The position numbers and the translations under genes are program-made. 5,562 bases of DNA from Thermoplasmata archaeon (GTDB lineage Archaea > Thermoplasmatota > Thermoplasmata > Thermoplasmatales > Thermoplasmataceae). The stretch lies in contig JAKBQK010000458.1 of NCBI GenBank assembly GCA_021835265.1, forward strand, positions 1 through 5,562, written 5' to 3'. This document shows, piece after piece, positions 1 through 5,376 of the stretch; the first letter of the stretch is position 1, and each line of letters starts with the position of its first letter. The notes below the pieces were generated by a model. That model saw only the letters and a program-made list of their open reading frames with translations, did no database searches and had not been told where the DNA came from.

Positions 1-399
1 ATTAAAGTTTAAAACCTTTATTTACAGTTTTTTGTTGTTTTAGGATAATGAAGTTAAACAGGAAACCTCATACATAAGTACAATCTAACCAGAAATCAAA
101 AGAAGAGAGCGGCCATAAATGAAACCGTCCCTAACCTCAAGGGTCCTTTAATAAGCTATAGGATGGATCATAGGAATTGCAAAATGGATCTGGGCATTCA
201 TATCCAATTTAGAATCATTTTGGCAATCAACAAAATCTGATTTTTGGAAGGCTAAATGTAGGTAAACATATTAAAAACAATAACTAATTAGTCATAAACT
301 TGTTCTTAAGTGGCACAACAAAATAAAAAAAGTCACGGTCTCTTTCTTTCATCTAAACTTCAATTAAATATTAATATTGATTGAGTTCTTAAAAATAAA
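1..399. other. AT-rich stretch with no convincing gene
   Basis: No open frame here has a believable start, coding character and recognisable product. The longest plus-strand stop-free run is about 60 codons (roughly 58-243). It has no early ATG and its translation resembles nothing I recognise. A 40-codon stop-free run lies on the minus strand over about the same bases. Two short AT-only palindromes are visible, ACTAATTAGT at 283-292 and AATATTAATATT at 367-378. The right end probably contains the 3' end of the transcript from the small minus-strand gene. The segment may be decayed sequence or the spacer beyond a neighbouring gene outside the window. I see no tRNA, C/D-box RNA or repeat array. 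Confidence 0.6.
325..399 (-). terminator. Possible T-tract termination region of the small minus-strand gene
   Basis: Read on the minus strand, the TAG stop at 402-400 is followed at once by TTTATTTTT (399-391). Further on there is an uninterrupted run of seven T (331-325) followed by more T-rich sequence. Archaeal RNA polymerase terminates at such U-tracts without needing a stable hairpin, and I see no convincing stem here. The placement fits termination, but T-runs are common in AT-rich spacers. Confidence 0.3.
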
Positions 400-546
400 C
401 TATTTATCAAGTTTTTTCTTTAAATCATTAATTTCGTTTTGAATATTCTTGTCCTTGGGATTTCGTCTTGCCCTTTCCTCCAGTTCTTCAATCTTTGATT
501 CTATGCTCTTTTTCTTTCTTGTTAGATCTCTTTTGCTAAGCCCCAT
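400..546 (-). CDS. Small charged coiled-coil-like protein, 48 residues, function unknown
   Basis: I do not recognise this protein. The frame encodes a 48-residue polypeptide beginning MGLSKRDLTRKKK, very rich in Lys, Glu, Arg and Asp, with Ile/Leu at heptad-like spacing in residues 12-26 and 35-47. That points to two helices separated by an RRNPKDKN turn, as in a short helical hairpin or coiled coil. There is no Cys, signal peptide or membrane segment. The frame stays open to 633, but the added 29 N-terminal residues are hydrophobic and Cys/Tyr-containing, unlike the rest. I chose the internal ATG at 546-544 because an AT-only TATA-like stretch lies about 25 bases before it on this strand, fitting a leaderless start. 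It is transcribed divergently from the aminopeptidase gene. The regular amphipathic pattern argues that it is real. Its small size and lack of a known family keep confidence moderate. Confidence 0.5.
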   Translation of the reverse strand: MGLSKRDLTRKKKSIESKIEELEERARRNPKDKNIQNEINDLKKKLDK

Positions 547-562
547 ACGTACTAATTTAATC

Positions 563-580
563 AGGTAAAATAAATATTTG
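563..580 (-). promoter_or_regulatory. Candidate TATA-like promoter of the small minus-strand gene
   Basis: On the minus strand the sequence CAAATATTTATTTTACCT contains an uninterrupted A/T core of about 12 bases, centred about 25 bases upstream of the ATG at 546. That is the expected distance for an archaeal TATA box driving a leaderless message. It supports the short 48-residue start, because the longer frame opening at 633 would begin upstream of this box. It is judged by eye only. Confidence 0.35.
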
Positions 581-635
581 CATTTAGAAGAATATTCAAA
601 TTTAACAAGCACTATTAAAATGACTGTGGGCAAGC

Positions 636-648
636 AATAAAGTTTTAC
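636..648 (+). promoter_or_regulatory. Candidate TATA-like promoter of the aminopeptidase gene
   Basis: The A/T-rich sequence AATAAAGTTTTAC ends about 22 bases before the ATG at 670, with its core (AGTTTTA) centred near -25. No good Shine-Dalgarno sequence lies just before the start; the nearest purine run, GTGGAAC, touches the ATG. This combination suggests leaderless transcription starting at or close to the ATG, common in Thermoplasmatales. The box is not a close match to the archaeal consensus. Confidence 0.35.
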
Positions 649-669
649 ACATTAAATTCATAGTGGAAC

Positions 670-3057
670 ATGGAAGTTCTAAACTATTGGATAAAACTGG
701 AATATGATCACAAGAACAAAACATATAGCGGAAAGGAAAAGATACAGCTAGAAGGAAAAGAAGACAGGCTAATTCTGAACACGCTGGAACAGAAAATAAA
801 TAAGATTACACTTGATGGAAAAAATGTTGAACTTCTGGAAGGCAGGAGGGACGATGAAAAAATTATAGAAGCTAAATTAAACGGAAAGTCAATTCTTGAA
901 ATTGAGTTCACCTCAAAACTCAATGAAGCCTTAACAGGACTTTATCTGGCAAAAGCATCTGACGGCTCTGAGATGGCAACAACACAGTTTGAATCCATAG
1001 GTGCCAGAAGGGCCTTTCCATGCTTTGACAATCCATCCATGAAGGCAACCTTCGATTTAGAAATAACAACAGACTCAGAACTTGATGTTATTTCCAATAT
1101 GCCTGAAAAAGAAGTTGTAAAATCGGGTAGTGTGAAAACAGTTAAATTTCAGAGGACTCCAAGGATGTCCACCTATCTGGTTTACATTGGAATAGGAAAG
1201 TTTGAAACGAAAGAAAGCAGTTTTGAAAATGTAAGGCTATACCTTTCAGGACTAAAAGGAAACCTTGATACTACCGATTTTCCACTCGTGATGGCAGCAC
1301 AGTCTCTTGAATTTTTTAATGAATATTTCGGGATAAAATATCCACTGCCAAAAATGCATCTCATATCTGTACCTGAATTCGCAGCAGGTGCAATGGAAAA
1401 CTGGGGTGCAATAACATTCAGGGAAGTTGCAATTCTGGTAAACAAGAGCACAGGGGGAGCAACCAAAAAGAGGGTGGCAGCCGTTATTGCCCATGAGATA
1501 GCTCACCAGTGGTTCGGAAATCTCGTAACAATGAAATGGTGGAATGATCTTTGGCTAAACGAGAGTTTTGCAACATTCATGATGTATAAAGTCGTGGAAA
1601 ATTACTATCCTGAATGGAAGGTCACTGGTGATATGTTATTATCAAGAGGGAGAGGTGCTTTCACGGACGACTCACTTGAAAGTACCCATCCAATAGAGGC
1701 TAATGTAAAAGAACCAGAGGAAATTGAACAGATATTTGATCAAATAAGCTATGGAAAGGGCGGAATGATCCTTAGAATGATCGAATCCTATGCAGGTAAC
1801 GAAAGCTTCCAGGCTGGATTACACAATTATCTTGAGAAATTTTCATATTCAAACGCAGAGGGCCAGGATCTATGGAAGAGCATAGCAAAAGCATCAGGCA
1901 AACCGGTTGATAGAATAATGGAATCATGGGTAAAAAGGGAAGGGTATCCCATCCTGAAGCTTACCTACGATTCAAATAAGATAAGGATAACCCAATCAAG
2001 GTTCTATCTTGATGGCAGGGAAGGCAGGGATATATGGCCTGTTCCCCTAACAGTTTTGAGAGAAAACGGCAATGAAAGCATCCTGATGGAAACAAGAGAA
2101 ACCACAATTTCAGCAGAGGATTTTGTCAAGCTAAATGTGGGAGAAACCGGGTTCTACAGGGTTCTTTATCCTGATCAATTCTATGCTGGAATCCACAGTA
2201 AATCGGAAAAGCTGGACTACAAGGATTTCATTGGAATATTGTCAGATCTTTACGCTTTTGTTGTATCTGGAAAGATAAATCTTAAGGTATATCTTGATGT
2301 GGTGAGGGAATTTTCCAGTTCTTCAGAACTTAACATTGTGACCCAGATATCAAATGACCTCTCAGAATTGAGAAACATACTCACATCTAACAGTGCTCTT
2401 GATGAAGTATATTTAAACTTCCATAGGGAACAGGTAAAGAGACTAGAAGAAAAGAAATCAAAAGATGTAAACGATTCCATTCTCTATGGAACAGTACTAA
2501 GAAGGCTTGTTGACATTGATGGGGAAAAGGCAAAGGAAATGGCTGCAAAATTCCAAAATATGGAGAATGAAATACCAGATATAAGGGATTCCATAGCAGT
2601 TGCATATGCAAAGGAAACTAAAAACCTGCAGGAAATACAAAAGAAGATGTTCTCACTAAAAAGTGATGAGGATAAGGTTAAATTGATAGTTGCAGCAGGA
2701 CATATACCAGGGGAGAACGCATTCAATTCAATGTATGGTATCATAGAAGAGGGTAAGATAAAGAAACAGGATGTGTCTTCATACTTTACCTCATTTGGGG
2801 CATACAGAGAGAACAGGGATCTTGCAGTGAAAGAATTCAGCAAAATGGTCTCAAAGCTACAGGACATCTTCAGCGGATCTGGAACAGCATCAAATCTGGT
2901 ATTTGCCCTTGTACCTCTCGTAGGCCTTAACAGGGTAAAGGAGATGGAGGATCTTCTTAACAGCATAAGAAACTCAAAGATAGAAAGGGGAATAATGAAA
3001 GGGATGGAAAGACTGAAAATAAATCAGAAGCTTCTGGACAGAATGCAGTCCGCATAA
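670..3057 (+). CDS. trf3: Tricorn protease-interacting factor F3-type zinc aminopeptidase (family M1)
   Basis: This is a cytosolic zinc aminopeptidase that removes N-terminal residues from short peptides released by tricorn protease downstream of the proteasome. The 795-residue product has the full M1 layout. A beta domain (about 1-195) carries Glu108 in a TTQFE motif, likely binding the substrate N-terminus. A thermolysin-like domain (about 196-425) has GAMENWG at 240-246 and HEIAH at 275-279. Eighteen residues later comes the third zinc ligand Glu298 in NESFA, and Tyr361 in ISYGKG is the expected transition-state tyrosine. A small beta domain (about 428-503) and a long helical C-terminal domain follow. 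T. acidophilum F3 is about 780 residues, and the similarity extends to the C-terminus (TAS...PLVGL...GMERL...QKLLDR), so the gene is intact. F2 is a close paralogue, so F3 rather than F2 is likely but not certain. F3 is reported to prefer acidic residues. The ATG at 670 gives the family-typical N-terminus. No tricorn or other factor gene lies in the window. Confidence 0.95.
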   Translation: MEVLNYWIKLEYDHKNKTYSGKEKIQLEGKEDRLILNTLEQKINKITLDGKNVELLEGRRDDEKIIEAKLNGKSILEIEFTSKLNEALTGLYLAKASDGSEMATTQFESIGARRAFPCFDNPSMKATFDLEITTDSELDVISNMPEKEVVKSGSVKTVKFQRTPRMSTYLVYIGIGKFETKESSFENVRLYLSGLKGNLDTTDFPLVMAAQSLEFFNEYFGIKYPLPKMHLISVPEFAAGAMENWGAITFREVAILVNKSTGGATKKRVAAVIAHEIAHQWFGNLVTMKWWNDLWLNESFATFMMYKVVENYYPEWKVTGDMLLSRGRGAFTDDSLESTHPIEANVKEPEEIEQIFDQISYGKGGMILRMIESYAGNESFQAGLHNYLEKFSYSNAEGQDLWKSIAKASGKPVDRIMESWVKREGYPILKLTYDSNKIRITQSRFYLDGREGRDIWPVPLTVLRENGNESILMETRETTISAEDFVKLNVGETGFYRVLYPDQFYAGIHSKSEKLDYKDFIGILSDLYAFVVSGKINLKVYLDVVREFSSSSELNIVTQISNDLSELRNILTSNSALDEVYLNFHREQVKRLEEKKSKDVNDSILYGTVLRRLVDIDGEKAKEMAAKFQNMENEIPDIRDSIAVAYAKETKNLQEIQKKMFSLKSDEDKVKLIVAAGHIPGENAFNSMYGIIEEGKIKKQDVSSYFTSFGAYRENRDLAVKEFSKMVSKLQDIFSGSGTASNLVFALVPLVGLNRVKEMEDLLNSIRNSKIERGIMKGMERLKINQKLLDRMQSA

Positions 3058-3085
3058 GATAATTTCATTATTTTCATTTCAATAG
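3058..3085 (+). terminator. Possible T-rich terminator after the aminopeptidase gene
   Basis: Directly after the TAA stop the plus strand becomes T-rich, with TTTC, ATTTTC and ATTTC runs at 3062-3080. This is the kind of tract at which archaeal transcription can end. No T run exceeds four bases and no stem is visible, so it is weak. It is consistent with the next gene having its own promoter at 3107-3121. Confidence 0.25.
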
Positions 3086-3106
3086 TGCAAAATGAATGGC
3101 GAGAAT

Positions 3107-3121
3107 TATAAAGAATATAAA
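3107..3121 (+). promoter_or_regulatory. Two tandem TATAAA boxes before the triple-repeat gene
   Basis: Two perfect TATAAA hexamers lie nine bases apart, at 3107-3112 and 3116-3121. The second is centred about 25 bases before the TTG at 3144 and would give a leaderless message. The first would put the transcript start near 3135, leaving a leader of about nine bases. The GGGTG at 3133-3137 is therefore unlikely to work as a Shine-Dalgarno site from either start. A separate promoter in this 86-base gap implies that the gene is not simply read through from the aminopeptidase gene. Confidence 0.4.
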
Positions 3122-3143
3122 CATGAAGTCAAGGGTGTGAACT

Positions 3144-3704
3144 TTGAGTGGAGAATTAACGAGAAGCCAGAAGAATTTTTTGAATAAACTTATGGAGGAA
3201 TCCTCAGAAAGACTGGAAGCTTCAGAAAAATTTATAAAAAATCTTGGGAAGGGAGAGATATCTGAACTAAGTGTACAGGAAGCATCTAGACTCATAGATG
3301 AACTGCAGAAGATAAAGGGCGAGGCTGGTAGTTCAACTGGAAGTACCGGTCCCACGAAAAAGCAGAAGTCCTTCATCTCAAACTTACAGGATAGTGAGGA
3401 GAGAATTGCATATACAAGAAAGTATCTCGAGAAGACAGGAAAGAAAAGTGTGGATGAGTTGAATGTGAAAGAAGCATCTCTACTAATAGATGGGCTAATG
3501 GAAAAGAAAGGAGACCCCCAGAGAACCAGGGCACAGACAGATTTCCAGGCGACACCAAAGCAGATAAACTACATTAAGAGCCTTCAGAAATCAGAGAAAG
3601 ATCAGAAAATAGTAACAGAGTACCTGAAATCAATAGGAAAGAAATCTCTGGACGAGATAACGAGAACAGAAGCAAGCACAATCATTGAGAAACTAAAGAT
3701 TTAG
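3144..3704 (+). CDS. Three-repeat helical protein, function unknown
   Basis: The 186-residue product is three copies of one module: residues 5-54, 70-118 and 136-184. Each starts with T-x-K/S-Q-K/I (LTRSQKNF, PTKKQKSF, ATPKQINY). Each then has a charged helix, a G-K-x-S/G-x-x-E/D-L/I turn and a closing EAS-x-(L/I)-I-(D/E)-x-L helix. The linkers are flexible: a Gly/Ser/Thr-rich one at 59-69 and a polar one at 119-135. There is no Cys, membrane segment or signal, so it is probably cytosolic. Modules of this TPKQ...EAS..I type occur, to my knowledge, as small tail domains on various microbial and phage proteins, some handling nucleic acids; a binding role here would be inference. The TTG start is set by two facts: an in-frame TGA lies at 3138-3140, and the first module begins at residue 5, so the later ATG (residue 17) would cut into it. 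I do not recognise a named family. Confidence 0.85.
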   Translation: MSGELTRSQKNFLNKLMEESSERLEASEKFIKNLGKGEISELSVQEASRLIDELQKIKGEAGSSTGSTGPTKKQKSFISNLQDSEERIAYTRKYLEKTGKKSVDELNVKEASLLIDGLMEKKGDPQRTRAQTDFQATPKQINYIKSLQKSEKDQKIVTEYLKSIGKKSLDEITRTEASTIIEKLKI

Positions 3705-3800
3705 AGCAATATTAATACGCATTCTAAAAGTTTATCACAATTCCATAAATTTTTTACTTATTCACAGATATGATTTTATTTCCATATAACATCAGGGAAC

Positions 3801-4367
3801 ATGAAAGGAGTAAACAACGCAACAGATCTGATAATCGAAAACAATCCAATGTATTCACTCATGATTAAGAGTGGCATTGTGAATTACACCAGCCTCGCAA
3901 GAAAAATAAAGAAGCAGGTGGAGTCTATGACTGGGAAAGAGGTAAAACTCAACACACTTGTAAAATATATTACATCCATAACACCAGGCGAAAAGGAGGA
4001 TTATCAGATCAATTATCTAAAAAAATCAAATCTTGACGTGGAATTCAAATTTGCGGAAAAGGAAGGAAAGGAATTTGATCCAGATCGGGAAGACGTATTC
4101 CTTGTATATAAAACTCAGGAAGGTTTCAAGTTTCTGGTCAGAAATGATCCCGAGGGAAATCTTGCGTGTATAAGAATAACCCTGCCTCCGGAAGCAAAGA
4201 AAGCACCTGGGATAACTCTTTTTGTGGTAGAATTTCTCAGCATGCAACAGATTTCAATTGAAAAGATATACCGGTTTGATCTTGAAATCATTCTTGTATG
4301 TTCCGTGGAAGTAGCAAGCAAGGTTATATCAAGTTTGAGTGATCTTATTTTCAAATCATATCTTTGA
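3801..4367 (+). CDS. Probable archaeal regulator: helical N-domain plus C-terminal ACT-like domain
   Basis: The 188-residue product looks like a member of the archaeal group of small proteins that join a helical, possibly DNA-binding N-domain to an ACT-type ligand domain. Residues 10-60 show the pattern of that group (NPMYSLMIKSGIVNYTSLAR, then a Gly-Lys-x-Val turn and NTLVKYI). In related proteins the same segment reads roughly as 'I-x-NYSALAR'. Residues 65-130 are beta-rich and charged. Residues 136-183 fit an ACT half: PGI turn, helix, ISIEKIYRF strand, EIILV strand, final helix with VASKVISSL. ACT domains bind amino acids and regulate their metabolism, so a role in amino-acid control is plausible. 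I do not see a classical winged-helix recognition sequence, so DNA binding is inference. The ATG at 3801 lies about 26 bases after a T-rich stretch (3773-3780) and has no well-spaced Shine-Dalgarno site. It is followed by the metF operon in the same orientation, 196 bases on. Confidence 0.7.
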   Translation: MKGVNNATDLIIENNPMYSLMIKSGIVNYTSLARKIKKQVESMTGKEVKLNTLVKYITSITPGEKEDYQINYLKKSNLDVEFKFAEKEGKEFDPDREDVFLVYKTQEGFKFLVRNDPEGNLACIRITLPPEAKKAPGITLFVVEFLSMQQISIEKIYRFDLEIILVCSVEVASKVISSLSDLIFKSYL

Positions 4368-4528
4368 TATTTATTCAATAGATATGCCATTAACAGATGA
4401 ATTTCAACTTTATTTCACGCTTTATTCTTAGAATGGTGCAATCTATCTGGTAAAATCTATCTGTTTCTTACTTAACAGTATCTATGAATAATTTGAAAGG
4501 TAAAATTACTCACACTAATTTTTTAGAA
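4368..4528 (+). promoter_or_regulatory. Intergenic region with short repeats upstream of the metF operon
   Basis: This spacer carries AATCTATCTG twice, at 4440-4449 and 4454-4463, exactly 14 bases apart. A third ATCTAT lies at 4480-4485 and its inverse, ATAGAT, at 4378-4383. GGTAAAAT also occurs twice, at 4449-4456 and 4499-4506, 50 bases apart or about five helical turns. The repeats end some 25-65 bases before the TATA-like sequence of metF, where an activator or a wrapping regulator could bind. Short A/T-rich repeats can arise by chance, so this is a candidate operator only. The T-rich bases around 4407-4431 could also terminate the upstream gene. Confidence 0.3.
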
Positions 4529-4541
4529 TTTAAAAACTTAA
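4529..4541 (+). promoter_or_regulatory. Candidate TATA-like promoter of metF
   Basis: TTTAAAAACTTAA is A/T with one C, centred about 29 bases before the GTG at 4564. A transcript starting about 26 bases on would begin within a few bases of the GTG, so the message would be leaderless or nearly so. No Shine-Dalgarno sequence is present before the GTG, which agrees with this. Confidence 0.35.
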
Positions 4542-4563
4542 TACAAAGTTATTATGCTAAGAA

Positions 4564-5376
4564 GTGCAGATTTCAAATTTCCAGAGCAAACAGAAAATCC
4601 TGAAATCAGTTGAAATAGTTCCAAAAAGGAACGAAAACATTGATGATCTGCTAGCAGCAAGAGAAATCTTTTCAGACATTGCTGACATGGTTACCGCTCC
4701 AGAAAACCAGATGGGAAGGCCCGGAATCGATCCACTTATGGCTCTTTATATAATGACGCATGGTACAAATGTAATCGCCATGCCTCATGTTACTCCAAGA
4801 GACAAAAACACTCTCTATATTTCATCCCAGATTCTGACATCAGAGAAACTCGGCATCAACCATTTTTTTGTAATAGGAGGTGACCCAATATCAGGTAATT
4901 TAGGGAGAGAAGTAAGAGAAATGGATACAAACGAAACAATAAGGCATATCAGAAAATTTTCCAGGGAGCAGGAGAGGGATAAGGAAGCAATAATAGGAGC
5001 AGCACTAAATCCATACAGAAATTCAGAGGAAGAAATAGTAAGATCCAAGATTGAGTCTGGGGCCACACTATTCATAAGCCAGATGTGTTACAACAGTGAA
5101 CCCTTCAAAAAGAAATGGATAAGACAGAGAAAATTCAAGCTATTTCTGGGTTTTATGCCGATCCTGAAGAAGAGCAACATAGAATCCCTATCAAAAATGG
5201 GTGTGTTACTTCCAGAAGGCTTAAAATCAATAATTGCTAACTCTGAAAATCTGAGAGACACATCTCTGAAACTAATAGATAATCTTGTGAGCGACATGAA
5301 AGGATATATTGATGGAGTTCATATTATGCCTATTGGAAATAATGAAATTGCAAAAGAAATAATGGAGGTTTTATAA
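4564..5376 (+). CDS. metF: Methylenetetrahydrofolate reductase-like flavoprotein (MetF family)
   Basis: MetF reduces 5,10-methylene-tetrahydrofolate (or an equivalent pterin) to the 5-methyl form used to make methionine. It is a soluble FAD-binding TIM barrel. At 270 residues this matches the single-domain bacterial/archaeal form. Motifs occur in family order: VEIVPKR with Glu17 (as in E. coli FEFFPPR, Glu28), AMPHVT at 72-77, and VIGGDP with Asp107 (as in RGDLP, Asp120). Then come IGAALNPYRN at 144-153, ISQMCYN with Gln173 (as in ITQFFFD, Gln183), GFMPILKKSN, and a final GVHIMP segment. The catalytic and folate-contacting residues are kept, though the sequence is divergent, so the true pterin and electron donor are uncertain. 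The GTG start is forced: an in-frame TAA lies at 4558-4560, and the first barrel strand begins at about residue 14. The stop codon directly abuts the next ATG, so the two genes are co-transcribed. Confidence 0.85.
   Translation: MQISNFQSKQKILKSVEIVPKRNENIDDLLAAREIFSDIADMVTAPENQMGRPGIDPLMALYIMTHGTNVIAMPHVTPRDKNTLYISSQILTSEKLGINHFFVIGGDPISGNLGREVREMDTNETIRHIRKFSREQERDKEAIIGAALNPYRNSEEEIVRSKIESGATLFISQMCYNSEPFKKKWIRQRKFKLFLGFMPILKKSNIESLSKMGVLLPEGLKSIIANSENLRDTSLKLIDNLVSDMKGYIDGVHIMPIGNNEIAKEIMEVL
5364..5369 (+). promoter_or_regulatory. Shine-Dalgarno site for the MetE-like gene
   Basis: GGAGGT lies inside the last codons of metF, seven bases before the ATG at 5377. It is a near-perfect ribosome binding site, in contrast to the apparently leaderless first genes of the other units in this window. 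This fits the usual archaeal pattern in which internal operon genes rely on Shine-Dalgarno pairing, and it fixes the start of the following gene. Confidence 0.75.

Noticed and set aside
129..143. Possible hairpin CCCT...AGGG in the left non-coding region
   Set aside because: The stem is only four base pairs with a seven-base loop, and there is no following T-tract on the plus strand. This is well within chance.
283..378. Short palindromes ACTAATTAGT and AATATTAATATT
   Set aside because: A/T-dominated palindromes of 10-12 bases are expected by chance in such DNA. They do not flank any promoter or repeat and are not part of an inverted-repeat pair marking an insertion element.
547..633. N-terminal extension of the small minus-strand protein to 77 residues
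   Set aside because: The added residues are hydrophobic and unlike the charged helical part. The TATA-like element near 570 would sit inside the coding region, so the short start at 546 is preferred.
2484..2966. 160-codon open frame on the minus strand opposite the aminopeptidase gene
   Set aside because: It lies wholly inside the helical domain of a well-supported gene, and its Ser/Phe/Leu-rich low-complexity translation is typical of an antisense shadow. No promoter or family motif is seen.
3092..3187. 31-codon plus-strand frame starting ATG AAT GGC that overlaps the start of the triple-repeat gene
   Set aside because: It contains the best TATA boxes of the next gene, lies in a different frame and encodes nothing recognisable. 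It might be an upstream leader peptide, but only if transcription began further left, for which there is no sign.
4554..4613. ATG at 4554 just before the metF GTG
   Set aside because: It is out of frame with metF and reaches a stop after about 19 codons. The GTG at 4564 is the only usable start before the first MetF motif.
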